A stretch of DNA of 64,000 bases from Planctomycetota bacterium (GTDB taxonomy: Bacteria; Planctomycetota; UBA8108; UBA1146), in contig JAAZXB010000014.1 of assembly GCA_014240375.1 (NCBI GenBank), positions 1-64,000 of the forward strand, written 5' to 3'. The notes beneath the pieces are model-generated. The model searched no databases. It had not been told where the DNA came from and worked only from the letters and a program-made list of their open reading frames with translations. The first letter of the stretch is position 1. Every line of letters starts with the position of its first letter. The translations under genes were made by a program, and so were the position numbers. Below are positions 36,699 to 44,992 of the stretch, piece after piece.

Positions 36699-36748
36699 CT
36701 CCGAAGGTCGATAGGGCAGATGAGAACTGAATTCCCTGACCTTCGGAG
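36699..36748 (+). promoter_or_regulatory. hairpin that covers the ribosome site of the HTH regulator gene
   Basis: Two perfect 11-bp arms, CTCCGAAGGTC (36699-36709) and GACCTTCGGAG (36738-36748), enclose a 28-nt loop. The right arm contains most of the ribosome site CGGAGGA that precedes the ATG at 36754. A folded leader would hide it. It lies 21 bp after the stop of the M14 gene, so it could also act as that gene's terminator. Confidence 0.6.
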
Positions 36749-36753
36749 GATCG

Positions 36754-37293
36754 ATGACCCAACAAGAGCAGAATCGGCAGGCTTCTGGGGTGGATAACCC
36801 CCTCTCCCCGGAAGTGGTGATCCGCAAGATACGCTTTTTGATCGACGCCCATCATGAAACGGTTCCCGGGCTGGCTCGAGGAATCGGCGTGCTCCCCAAT
36901 ACCATCCAGGATGTGCTCGATGGGCAGGCCTTTCCCAGCCGTGCTCTGGTACGTCGCATCGCCGAGCGTTTCTCGCTGCCGGTAGAGTTTTTCAGCGCCG
37001 AGGTCGGCAGCAGCTCCGAGTCGAAAGGGACCGGTTCGGGCTCACGAGCCGCACGCAAATCGTCACAGAAATCCGCCAGTTCACGCAGTTCCAAGGGTGC
37101 CCCATCGACCCCGGCCAAAGGAAAAGTTTCAGCCACTGCCAAGCCGGTGGCACGAGCTCAGGACAAGGTGGCGGTTCCTGGTACGGCGATTCTGCAGCAG
37201 GCACTGATCGAACTGTTGATCCAGAAGGGTTTGATCAGCGCCGATGAGTGGAATGCCAGGGTGCGTCTGGTGTCGAAGCGAAACGCGACCTAG
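36754..37293 (+). CDS. HTH (XRE-like) DNA-binding protein
   Basis: A 179-residue protein. The N-terminal domain (about residues 20-80) is a helix-turn-helix of the XRE/Cro type: LIDAHHETVPGLARGIGVLPNTIQDVLDGQAFPSRALVRRIAERFSLPVEFF. A Ser/Lys/Ala-rich linker (about residues 85-145) follows, and then a short C-terminal helical domain (AILQQALIELLIQKGLISADEWNAR). The ATG has GGAGGA 3 nt upstream, within the right arm of a hairpin. Target genes cannot be inferred. The linker resembles histone-like, phosphorylatable tails but could simply be flexible. Confidence 0.72.
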   Translation: MTQQEQNRQASGVDNPLSPEVVIRKIRFLIDAHHETVPGLARGIGVLPNTIQDVLDGQAFPSRALVRRIAERFSLPVEFFSAEVGSSSESKGTGSGSRAARKSSQKSASSRSSKGAPSTPAKGKVSATAKPVARAQDKVAVPGTAILQQALIELLIQKGLISADEWNARVRLVSKRNAT

Positions 37294-37335
37294 TTACCCT
37301 GATCGATGCTAGCGCGGATCGATGCCAGGCACTGC

Positions 37336-38637
37336 CTAGCGACAGGGGATCGGCGCGGCGGGTGTGATGCTCGGTGCCCCGGAGGTGATGGCCGCCGCCT
37401 GGTCCTCCCAACCACTTCTTCCCATCTTGAAGAAAGCGACCGCTTTCCCCCCCTCGACACCGGGCTGGTCAAAGGGATTGACCTGCAGGATGGCCGCCGC
37501 CATCAGCGTGGCCATCTCCCAGGTCAGCATCAGTGCGCCGAGGTGCTCGGCATCGAGAGCATCGAGGGTCATCGTCGAGACCGGTCGTCCGGCGGATCCG
37601 AGAGCGGCCACGGTCCCTTCGCGTTCGGCGCGATGTAATTGCCCGAGGCTTTTTCCCGCGAGGTACTGAAGATCCTGATGAAGCGCCGCAGTGGTCTGGT
37701 CGAGGATCGGATCCGCAGTGTCGAGGTCGCTATCGAGTACCAGATACTGCTTGTCGTCGGGGCCTTCGGCGAACAACTGCACCAGTGAATGCTGATCGGT
37801 GACTCCACGAGCGACCAGCGGCGTCGATCCGGTCCACACCTCTTTCCCCGACAGGTCGTGACGCTTGCCGAGACTCTCCGCCCACAGTTGTGCGAACCAG
37901 TCGCCAAAGGTACTGAGGCGATCTCGATAGCTGAACATCACCACCGTCTGGCGTGATTCTTGATGAGCGGACCAGCCGCTGATCCAGCGCACCAATCCAT
38001 GGTCCTCCTCGGCCAGTCGAAGATCGCCCAGCACCGCTTGAGCGCCGCGCCGTATCCCTTCGACATCGATGCCGCAACAGAGCGCAGGTAACCAACCGAC
38101 CGCGGTCATGACCGAAAAACGACCTCCCACATCGGAGGGGACCGGAAGTGATCGCCAACCACGAGCGGTGACGAGTTCTCGCAGAGCCCCGCGATCGGGA
38201 TCAGTGATGGCGATGATCTTGTCATCCGCCGAGACCCCGGCATCTTCGAGGGCGCGATAGACCCGAAGAAGTTGCGCAGCGGTCTCTGCAGTGCCGCCCG
38301 ATTTCGAGATGATCAGTACCGTGGTGTGAGCGAGGTTGAGCCGATCGAGAGTCCTATCGACACCTTCAGGATCGATGTTGTCGAGCACTGTCAAGCGGGT
38401 ATCGCCTGGGACCAGAGCGTCCACCAGTGTTCTGGCACCGAGGGCAGACCCACCGATTCCCAGCAGTAAGATCGAGTCCTCCTGTGGGATCGACGCTGCG
38501 ACCTGCTCGGCCAGAGGAATCGCCCCATCGTCCTCGATGGCTCCGATGAACCCCGGTGGATCGGCCAGGATCTGCTGCAAGATCTCGACAGCAGAGGAGC
38601 AGTCCGCTCCTGTCACCGGCGACCAGGAGATGCTCAA
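37336..38637 (-). CDS. pgi: glucose-6-phosphate isomerase
   Basis: A 433-residue SIS-fold isomerase interconverting glucose-6-phosphate and fructose-6-phosphate. Family motifs are LLLGIGGSALGARTLVDAL, VLIISKSGGTAETAAQLL, VPSDVGGRFSVMTAVGWLP, MFSYRDRLSTFGDWFAQLWAESLGK and the C-terminal NPFDQPGVEGGKAVAF with the catalytic His/Lys region. It is a compact, bacterial-style isomerase. A TTG at 38637 that overlaps the upstream aminotransferase stop (TTGA) with AGGAG upstream is the favoured start; a GTG a few codons earlier also lies in frame. It is translated together with the aminotransferase gene. Confidence 0.9.
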   Translation of the reverse strand: MSISWSPVTGADCSSAVEILQQILADPPGFIGAIEDDGAIPLAEQVAASIPQEDSILLLGIGGSALGARTLVDALVPGDTRLTVLDNIDPEGVDRTLDRLNLAHTTVLIISKSGGTAETAAQLLRVYRALEDAGVSADDKIIAITDPDRGALRELVTARGWRSLPVPSDVGGRFSVMTAVGWLPALCCGIDVEGIRRGAQAVLGDLRLAEEDHGLVRWISGWSAHQESRQTVVMFSYRDRLSTFGDWFAQLWAESLGKRHDLSGKEVWTGSTPLVARGVTDQHSLVQLFAEGPDDKQYLVLDSDLDTADPILDQTTAALHQDLQYLAGKSLGQLHRAEREGTVAALGSAGRPVSTMTLDALDAEHLGALMLTWEMATLMAAAILQVNPFDQPGVEGGKAVAFFKMGRSGWEDQAAAITSGAPSITPAAPIPCR

Positions 38638-39839
38638 TCGCCGGTCCTCTCCTTTAGAGAAGGACACTTTTCCGCCAGCCGTTCCCACGCCGGGAGGGAC
38701 TGCTGCACCACTGAATGGGGCACCGCGAAGGAGAGGCGGAAGTGGCCGGAACGACCGAATCCTCTGCCGGGTACCACCAGAATCCGCTCTTCCATCGCTT
38801 GCTCGATGAACTGGACATCATCCGGCTCTGGCGTGCGGGGAAAGAGGAAGAAAGCGCCCTGAGGATGGACGAATTGGAAGCCCAGTTGTCCCAGATGCTG
38901 GGTGAGGGTCTCTCGATTGAGCTGGTACTCGGTGAGATCGACCGTGGCTTCCTGACAATCGGCCACCGCCAGTTGCAGGAGGCTTGGTGCGTTGACGAAA
39001 CCGAGGATTCGATTACAGAAGGTGCAACCTTCGACCAGTGCCTTCTGATCGGTGGCGGCTGGGTGCACCGCCAGGTAGCCGATCCGATCCCCGGCCAGGC
39101 CGAGATCTTTGGAATGCGAAGTGATGACGATGGTGTCCTGGTAGAGATTCGCGATCTCGGGGCACTGAACCTCATCATAGGTGACCTTGCGGTACGGCTC
39201 ATCGGTGATCAGGTAGATCGGATGATCAATCCGGCGAGAAGCGGTCTCCAGCGCTTCACAGAACGATTTCAGTTCCTGCTCGCTGTAAACCCTGCCGGTC
39301 GGATTGTTGGGACTGTTGATGATGACCGCTCGCGTTCGCTCGGTCACCTTCGACAGCAGCATCTCCGGGTCGGGACAGAAGTCCTCAGTGGTGGGGCAGT
39401 CGACTGCAACACCACCGTGATTCTCGATGTAGAACATGTACTCGACGAAGAATGGACTGAGGATGATGACTTCATCCCCGGGGTTGAGCAGCGTCTTGAG
39501 CGAGATGTTGAGAGCCCCCCCGGCACCCACCGTCATCACCACATGAGATCCTGTCCACGGCAGATCGGTACGCCGCGACAGATCTGCAGCGACCTTCTCC
39601 CGGACCTCGGGCCAGCCCGAATTGGGCATGTAACGATGGATTCCTTCTTGCGACCCATTGACCAGCTCGCGCAGTCGATCGATCAGTATTGCCGGCGGCG
39701 GAAGGTGCGGATTGCCGAGGGTGAAATCGTAGATTTCGTCGGTTCCATGGATCTTCTTGAGGCGACTGCCTTCTTCGAACATTTTTCGGATCCAGGAGGA
39801 TCGTGAGATCGATTTGCTCACGGCTTGAGATATCGGCAA
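38634..39839 (-). CDS. PLP-dependent class I/II aminotransferase
   Basis: A 401-residue aspartate-aminotransferase-fold enzyme. It has YDFTLGNPHLPPP at the N-terminus, INSPNNPTGRVYS, YLITDEPYRKVTYDE, the PLP lysine in ITSHSKDLGLAGDRIGY, and a C-terminal RLSFAVP (substrate Arg). The GHSKD/ASHSKD style near the lysine resembles the MalY/aspartate group. It probably transaminates an amino acid; specificity cannot be read. TTG at 39839 with AGAGGAA 7 nt upstream is the only good start. The gene precedes pgi with a 4-bp overlap, an unusual metabolic pairing. Confidence 0.86.
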   Translation of the reverse strand: MPISQAVSKSISRSSWIRKMFEEGSRLKKIHGTDEIYDFTLGNPHLPPPAILIDRLRELVNGSQEGIHRYMPNSGWPEVREKVAADLSRRTDLPWTGSHVVMTVGAGGALNISLKTLLNPGDEVIILSPFFVEYMFYIENHGGVAVDCPTTEDFCPDPEMLLSKVTERTRAVIINSPNNPTGRVYSEQELKSFCEALETASRRIDHPIYLITDEPYRKVTYDEVQCPEIANLYQDTIVITSHSKDLGLAGDRIGYLAVHPAATDQKALVEGCTFCNRILGFVNAPSLLQLAVADCQEATVDLTEYQLNRETLTQHLGQLGFQFVHPQGAFFLFPRTPEPDDVQFIEQAMEERILVVPGRGFGRSGHFRLSFAVPHSVVQQSLPAWERLAEKCPSLKERTGD

Positions 39840-40290
39840 GAAACGTTCCTCTCGGCGAATTCTAACGATGCGGGTGGAATCGCCGTATATGGGTGATTTG
39901 AGACAACTTGTGCAGGATAGGGTGGGGGCAGGGCGGCGGCAACAGGGGGTAAAAAACTCTTCCGGCGGCCGCTTTTTTCTGGACTAGCGTCCACAACTTG
40001 TCCACAATCCACTCTGCTCTCGTGACACGAGATCTGGGGAATTCCGATACTGGTTCAACACCGAACAGAGTCGATCCCCGATAGAGCATAGAGGTGATTC
40101 CGGATGCCATCGTGAAGGTGGCAGGAATCCACTGCCAGTGCTGCGCTGTTACGAGTTCTGATTCGTTCCTGAAGACCCGGCCCGGAACATTCCCCAATTT
40201 CCCCCTTCTGGGTTGGGTCTCTTTTTCTTCTTTCTGACCTGGTGCGACGAGTCAGAGTGGAGAAGAGTCCCTCCGGTCTTCAACTCCCCC
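39840..40290. other. intergenic region without recognised genes
   Basis: The 451 bp upstream of the aminotransferase gene hold no ORF that I trust (a 111-codon minus-strand frame has no ribosome site and poor codon character). A tandem repeat follows at 40291. Confidence 0.5.
39998..40006 (+). promoter_or_regulatory. DnaA-box-like 9-mer
   Basis: TTGTCCACA differs at one base from the consensus TTATCCACA. A second, weaker copy (GCGTCCACA) lies 11 bp upstream (39987-39995). Two sites in an otherwise empty region are weak evidence; this may be chance. Confidence 0.25.
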
Positions 40291-40358
40291 CAGTATCGAT
40301 GAGAAGCCAGTATCGATGAGAAGCCAGTATCGATGAGAAGCCAGTATCGATGAGAAGT
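40291..40358 (+). repeat. 17-bp tandem repeat, four perfect copies
   Basis: CCAGTATCGATGAGAAG is repeated four times exactly, ending 24 bp before the stop of the TIM-barrel gene (minus strand). Confidence 0.95.
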
Positions 40359-40381
40359 TCGGCTGCCTGAGAAACTCGGCT

Positions 40382-41437
40382 TCATCCGCCGATGTTGGGG
40401 AAGGGATCGCCTGGCTGAGGGGGTGCGGCTCCGTCGATCCCGAGGGACCTGCAGAGGCTCGCCATCTCTCTCACCTGCTGAGAGGTGGTGCCCGACGACA
40501 ACTCGACGATTCGCAGATCATCGTCGGCGAAATCACTGAACTGTGACTGAAGGTCGAGTTTTCCGTCACCGAGGTTGACCAGTGAGTTGTCGAGCAGATC
40601 GCGAAGGTAACACCCTTCGACCCTCGCTCGATCTTCGGGCAGTGGATCGACCGTTTCGAGGCCTTGCAAGATCGCCAGCGATTGCGCCGCAGCGGGATCG
40701 GCGATCCAGCGCAACGGAGCTCCTTGGAAGATCTGGTACAGTTCGAGGAATCCGCTGCGATCGGTCACTGTGCCGATGCGATCCGATTCACGCAGTGCGA
40801 TGGAGATGCCCAGCTCGGAAGCACGCTCGAGCGCCGGGTCGAGACTCCTCAGCAGTGCATCTCGCGACTTCTGCTGGCGCTGCTGTGTGGCCATATCCGG
40901 CCGGGTCAGTGCCTTCAACTGCTGTCGCTGCTGCTCGATCCAACGCTCCACCTGTGCTGCGGTTTGCGGATCTTCGGGGGATCGGCTCCGGTCGATCTTT
41001 TGCTGCGTCTCGGCGATCAACTGCAGGCATCCGGCGGTCGGGTCGTGCCCCGCTGGATTTGAGGGAGAGAGGAGTACCCGTTCCAATCGGTGACGATCGG
41101 CCAGTTCCAGAGCATCGAGCAGAGAAACTTGCGCCGCCAGCCGCTCCGATTCCTCGAGAGCCGCCAGCGACGGGCAACTGCGGCGGGGGTGTCTCGAAAA
41201 CTGTGGCTGTCGCAGTTGGCCCCCGCTGATGGCAGCATTGGGGTGGGGCAGTGGTGCTTCCAGGGCGGTCACCTGGTGGCCCGCTCCCACGACCTCCTGC
41301 ACCAGGGCGGCGATCTGATGGCGCTCGATCTCGGCTCCGATCACGATCCCGGGAATTTCACCATCGAGGAGCCAGCGGACCTGCTGGGCCTGAGAGAGGG
41401 GTGACGAGGGGAGCAGGGCGGTGGAGAGGCTGAGCAA
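40382..41437 (-). CDS. TIM-barrel protein, sugar-phosphate isomerase/epimerase-like
   Basis: A 351-residue protein. The second half has a barrel-strand pattern like xylose-isomerase-like epimerases: LGISIALRESDRIGTVTDRSGFLELYQIFQGAPLRWIADPAAAQSL, then VEGCYLRDLLDNSLVNLGDGKLDLQ. The first half holds VVGAGHQVTALEAPLPH and a Gln/Arg-rich helical insertion (about residues 145-195). No metal-binding Glu/His set is complete enough to be sure, and no signal peptide is clear. The start is TTG at 41437, with AAGGA 5 nt upstream. It is divergent from gmhA by 117 bp; a role in the heptose pathway is possible but unproven. Confidence 0.6.
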   Translation of the reverse strand: MLSLSTALLPSSPLSQAQQVRWLLDGEIPGIVIGAEIERHQIAALVQEVVGAGHQVTALEAPLPHPNAAISGGQLRQPQFSRHPRRSCPSLAALEESERLAAQVSLLDALELADRHRLERVLLSPSNPAGHDPTAGCLQLIAETQQKIDRSRSPEDPQTAAQVERWIEQQRQQLKALTRPDMATQQRQQKSRDALLRSLDPALERASELGISIALRESDRIGTVTDRSGFLELYQIFQGAPLRWIADPAAAQSLAILQGLETVDPLPEDRARVEGCYLRDLLDNSLVNLGDGKLDLQSQFSDFADDDLRIVELSSGTTSQQVREMASLCRSLGIDGAAPPQPGDPFPNIGG

Positions 41438-41554
41438 GGAGTTCCTTTCTGACCGGTGGATCCTAGCCCCGGAGAGGGCTCAGGCGAAGGGTACTCCCGT
41501 TGGACTGGAGACCCGGCCGTGAAGATGTATCCTCAGGTCTCGGGAGGAGATCCA

Positions 41555-42202
41555 GTGGAACCCAACGAAATCTCGAAAATGGCGCCGGATCCCCGGTCGA
41601 TCCACCAGGAACTGGTCCGTTACCTCGGGGAAAGCCAGCAGGCGCTGCAAGAGATCGATGTCGAAGCCATCGGGCGCTTCACCGCCAGCGTGATTCGCTG
41701 CTGGCAGGAAGATCGACAACTTCTGCTCTTTGGAAATGGCGGGAGTGCAGCGACCGCAACCCACCTGGCGGAGGATCTGGCGACCTACGCGATCCCCTTC
41801 TCCGAGCCAAAGCGGCTGCGAGTTCTGTGTCTCAATGACAGTCCTTCCATCCTCACGGCGCTGGGAAATGACCTCGATTTCGATGCGATCTTCCTGGAAC
41901 AGGTGCAGCAATGGGCCCGTCCTGGAGATCTGGTCCTGACGATGAGTGGATCGGGAAACTCCTCCAACTTGATCGCTGCGATACAAAGAGCCGAGCAACT
42001 GGGTTGTGAGACCGCAGCGATGACCGGTTTTGATGGCGGAGAATTGAGAGGTCTGGTCGACCATCCACTACATGTCGAGGTGCACCAGATGCAGCCCGCC
42101 CAGGATGCTCACATGGTGATGGCTCACATGATCATCCACGCTTTCAGGGTCGCAGTACGAAATGTACTCGCCCAGCGCACGACGGGATCCTCCGGATCTT
42201 GA
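41555..42202 (+). CDS. gmhA: D-sedoheptulose 7-phosphate isomerase (GmhA-like SIS protein)
   Basis: A 215-residue SIS-domain isomerase. Motifs are LLLFGNGGSAATATHLAEDLA (phosphate-binding loop), NDSPSILTALGNDLDFDAIF, MSGSGNSSNLIAA, and late Q-P-A-Q-D-A-H-M-V metal/active-site region with AHMIIHA. It converts sedoheptulose-7-phosphate to D-glycero-D-manno-heptose-7-phosphate, the first step towards ADP-heptose for the LPS core. The GTG at 41555 is preceded by GGGAGGAG with a 5-nt gap; an ATG at 41525 or 41579 is less well placed. It overlaps the gmhB start (TTGA). Confidence 0.87.
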   Translation: MEPNEISKMAPDPRSIHQELVRYLGESQQALQEIDVEAIGRFTASVIRCWQEDRQLLLFGNGGSAATATHLAEDLATYAIPFSEPKRLRVLCLNDSPSILTALGNDLDFDAIFLEQVQQWARPGDLVLTMSGSGNSSNLIAAIQRAEQLGCETAAMTGFDGGELRGLVDHPLHVEVHQMQPAQDAHMVMAHMIIHAFRVAVRNVLAQRTTGSSGS

Positions 42203-42753
42203 GTGGCCAACCGGGACTATTTCTCGATCGAGACGGTGTCATCAACCAGTACCTCTTCGAGTCGGTGCGTTCAGCGGACCAGTTTCAATACTACGATGGC
42301 ACACCGAATGCGATGCGGTTACTCGGGCAACTGGATTGCCCGATCGTGGTGGTCACCAATCAGTCCGCCATCGGCAGGGGCTGGACCGAGGCCAGCCAGG
42401 TCGATGAAATTCATCATCGGCTGTGTCAGGATGCGCTCTCCTGGGGTGCGACCATCCGCTCGGTCGAGTATTGCCCCCATCTTCCCGATGCCGGGTGTGC
42501 TTGTCGGAAGCCGGGCACGCAGCTGTTTGAACGTGCAGCACGCGCTCATGAGATCGATCTCGCAAGATCGGTGATGGTGGGGGATTCCCCCTGCGATATG
42601 GAAGCGGCAGAGCGACTGGGGATGACCCGGATCCTGGTCGAGACCGGTCGTGGAGAGACACCCCGGTCCGCCAGTCTCGAGGTCGATGCTCGTGTCGAGG
42701 ATCTCGAGGCCGCTGCAAGGTGGATCGAGCAACATGGAAAGTTGAACAGATGA
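42199..42753 (+). CDS. gmhB: D-glycero-D-manno-heptose 1,7-bisphosphate 7-phosphatase (GmhB-like HAD enzyme)
   Basis: A 184-residue HAD phosphatase. Motif I is LFLDRDGVINQY, motif II lies in VVVTNQSAIGRG and motif IV in VMVGDSPCDMEAA. The family's zinc loop is present as YCPHLPDAGCACRKPG. It dephosphorylates heptose bisphosphate before nucleotide activation. The start is TTG overlapping the gmhA stop (TTGA), and the 3' end overlaps the ChaN gene (ATGA), so the three genes are translationally coupled. The kinase/adenylyltransferase HldE is not in the window. Confidence 0.88.
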   Translation: MSGQPGLFLDRDGVINQYLFESVRSADQFQYYDGTPNAMRLLGQLDCPIVVVTNQSAIGRGWTEASQVDEIHHRLCQDALSWGATIRSVEYCPHLPDAGCACRKPGTQLFERAARAHEIDLARSVMVGDSPCDMEAAERLGMTRILVETGRGETPRSASLEVDARVEDLEAAARWIEQHGKLNR

Positions 42754-44336
42754 GTGAACAGATGAGTGAGAGATCCGGAGCCGGCCTCTGGATGCTGTTG
42801 TGGATGCTGACCTTCTTGGTCGGTTGTCAGGGAGGCCACAGCACTCTCCGATCTTCGGGCGAGCACCCACTCGATTCCAGGGTGCGGATTCATCGATCCT
42901 CCGATGGGAGTCTGCAGGATGTCGAGGCGATGATCGCGGACATTGCCGATCAGGATGTCGTGTTTCTGGGCGAGACTCATCTGGATGATGTCACTCATCG
43001 GATGGAACTTGCAGTGCTGGAAGGAATTCACGCCACCGGCCGTTCGGTGGTCGTTTCGCTCGAGATGTTCAGCCGGGATCGTCAGCAGTTGCTCGATGAT
43101 TACCTGGCGGGCAAGGTCAGTGAGGATCAGTTTCTGGCCGATTCTGAGCCCTGGAACAATTATGAGACGGGCTACCGTCCTCTCATCGAGTTCGCTCGAA
43201 GGACAGGATCTCCGGTGGTGGCTGCCAATGTGCCCCGCTCCGTCTGGCGCAAGGCTGCTTTCGGCGGAGGACTTTCGGCTCTCGATGCTGATCAACGCGC
43301 CACCATCGCAGACACCCTGCTGCCCAATACCCGACGTTACTGGGATCGCTACGACCGAACGGTTCGGGGTCATGGACATGTCAACAGCGACCAGCAGCCA
43401 CAGCAGCGCCTCGAGAAGGTGCAGAGCCTGTGGGATAACACGATGGGGGAATCGGTGGCGAGAGCCGTGAAGGCGCACCCCGGCTCGGTGGTGGTCCATG
43501 TCAACGGAGGATTCCACACCCTCGAGCGAGATGGGACCGCACGTCAGTTCCAACTTCGCAGCCGCGGAACATCGATGAAGACGGTTCACATCGTTCCATC
43601 CTTCGATCCGGATCGGGTTGAAGTGGCGGCTGGCGATGCTCGTGCAGACTGGATCGTCGCCACCGAACCGGTGGCTCGAGGACTCAGTGATGGGTCACTG
43701 GCAGTTTACATGACCAGACCACTTCGCTACCTCATCGATGCTCCCGCGCGCAGTGCCGGTCCGGCACCGCTACTGATCTGGTTGTCGGAGCAGGGGGTCG
43801 ACCCTGGAGAGCGGTTGAAGGAGTTGCGTACCCTGTTGGGCAAGGTGCCCTGCCTGGTTGTGGTGGAACCGATCTATTCGAACGGATCCGGAGGCCACTG
43901 GCTCGCCGAGGATCATCGCGATGAAGACATCTCGACGATTGCCTTTGGCTTGCAGAGATTGCGTCAGAGTCTGCTGGCTCAGCGGCGACTCGACCCTGGT
44001 CGAGTGGTGCTGGCGGGGCATGGCGAGGCCGCGGATGTGATCGCATCGGTGGCCATCGGGGATGCGGACTGGCCGACAGCCATCATCGAGACGATGGACT
44101 CTCCCGGTTGGTTTGCGATGGAAGGCTTGCCCGATCCCGCAGCAGCGGATGACGCGCATCCGGGAGCTGGGTTGCAAGTCTTGACCTCAAGTGAACATCA
44201 AGATGCGTGGCAGGTGGAAGCTGCAGCGCGGGCGTCAGTGGGATCTCCGATGGCCGTCGAGGAGGTGACCGGTGAAAATGCGCGAGATGAACTTCATCAG
44301 AGGATTTCGATCGCACTGGAGATCTGGGGCCTCTGA
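42750..44336 (+). CDS. ChaN-family lipoprotein fused to an alpha/beta-hydrolase-like domain
   Basis: A 528-residue protein. Residues 1-29 form a lipoprotein signal (LLWMLTFLVGC). Residues about 45-300 are the ChaN/DUF399 haem-binding-uptake-like fold: DQDVVFLGETHLDDVTHRMEL, VVSLEMFSRDRQQLLDDYL, WNNYETGYRPLIEFARR, VVVHVNGGFHTLERDG. The rest (about residues 310-528) is extra: LLIWLSEQGVDPGERLKEL, VEPIYSNGSGGHW, VVLAGHGEAADVIASVAIGD and IIETMDSPGW. It looks like an alpha/beta-hydrolase with the nucleophile elbow G-H-G-E-A, lacking Ser at the centre. The ATG overlaps gmhB by 4 bp. Function is unknown; an outer-membrane role next to the LPS genes is inference. Confidence 0.78.
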   Translation: MSEQMSERSGAGLWMLLWMLTFLVGCQGGHSTLRSSGEHPLDSRVRIHRSSDGSLQDVEAMIADIADQDVVFLGETHLDDVTHRMELAVLEGIHATGRSVVVSLEMFSRDRQQLLDDYLAGKVSEDQFLADSEPWNNYETGYRPLIEFARRTGSPVVAANVPRSVWRKAAFGGGLSALDADQRATIADTLLPNTRRYWDRYDRTVRGHGHVNSDQQPQQRLEKVQSLWDNTMGESVARAVKAHPGSVVVHVNGGFHTLERDGTARQFQLRSRGTSMKTVHIVPSFDPDRVEVAAGDARADWIVATEPVARGLSDGSLAVYMTRPLRYLIDAPARSAGPAPLLIWLSEQGVDPGERLKELRTLLGKVPCLVVVEPIYSNGSGGHWLAEDHRDEDISTIAFGLQRLRQSLLAQRRLDPGRVVLAGHGEAADVIASVAIGDADWPTAIIETMDSPGWFAMEGLPDPAAADDAHPGAGLQVLTSSEHQDAWQVEAAARASVGSPMAVEEVTGENARDELHQRISIALEIWGL

Positions 44337-44353
44337 ATCGCAGGTCGGTGGCG

Positions 44354-44992
44354 CTAGACTTGAAGCAGAGTCACTCCGAGGACGCCGAGGATGACCGCGG
44401 CGATCGTCAGAGCAGCAAACCAGCGATCGATGAAGTCGCGGATCGGTTCCCCGTATCTCCAGACCAGTATTCCCTCGGCGATGAAGCGTGTGCCACGACC
44501 GATGATGCTGGCGGGTATGAAGATGGCCAGCGGCAATCCCGCAGCACCGGCAGCGATGGTGAAGACCTTGTAGGGGATCGGGGTCAACGCTGCGGTGACC
44601 ACCGACAGGAAGCCGTACGTCAGGAATCTGCCCTTCACCTCCTCGAAGGTGGCTTGTGCACCAAAAAAAGCGATGATCGAATCGCCTACGGTGTCCATCA
44701 TCCAGACTCCGATGGCGTATCCCAGCAGTCCGCCTAGCACCGACATCACGGTGGTCAGGATGGCCAGCGGAATCGCTCTTCTTGGAGCACCGATCCCCAG
44801 TGCGATCAGCAGTGGATCGGGTGGAATCGGAAAAAAACTCGATTCAGTGAAGGCGACCGCAGCAAGCACTGCGGGTCCCCTGGAAGTCTCCGCTTCGGCG
44901 AGCACTCGAAGATAGAGCCTTCTCAGCAGAGCGGGGGTTGGAGGGGCAGAGGTCTCCTTTTCGAGATCCTCGGGTTCATCGGAGGTGGCCAT
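44354..44992 (-). CDS. YqaA/DedA-like (VTT domain) membrane protein
   Basis: A 212-residue integral membrane protein with five or six helices. It has AFTESSFFPIPPDPLLIALG, VLGGLLGYAIGVWMMDTVG, RFLTYGFLSVVTAALTPIPYKVFTIAAGAAG, the usual YqaA/VTT re-entrant pattern (E-x-x-F-P-I-P-P-D and T-P-I-P-Y-K). Such proteins move or scramble lipids such as undecaprenyl phosphate. The ATG at 44992 has GGGAGG 6 nt upstream; its start overlaps the 3' end of thiE by 17 bp. Convergent with the ChaN operon. Confidence 0.85.
   Translation of the reverse strand: MATSDEPEDLEKETSAPPTPALLRRLYLRVLAEAETSRGPAVLAAVAFTESSFFPIPPDPLLIALGIGAPRRAIPLAILTTVMSVLGGLLGYAIGVWMMDTVGDSIIAFFGAQATFEEVKGRFLTYGFLSVVTAALTPIPYKVFTIAAGAAGLPLAIFIPASIIGRGTRFIAEGILVWRYGEPIRDFIDRWFAALTIAAVILGVLGVTLLQV

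Noticed and set aside
39862-40197. A 111-codon minus-strand ORF
   Set aside because: No ribosome site, no motif, Pro/His-rich end; it lies in a region that otherwise looks non-coding.
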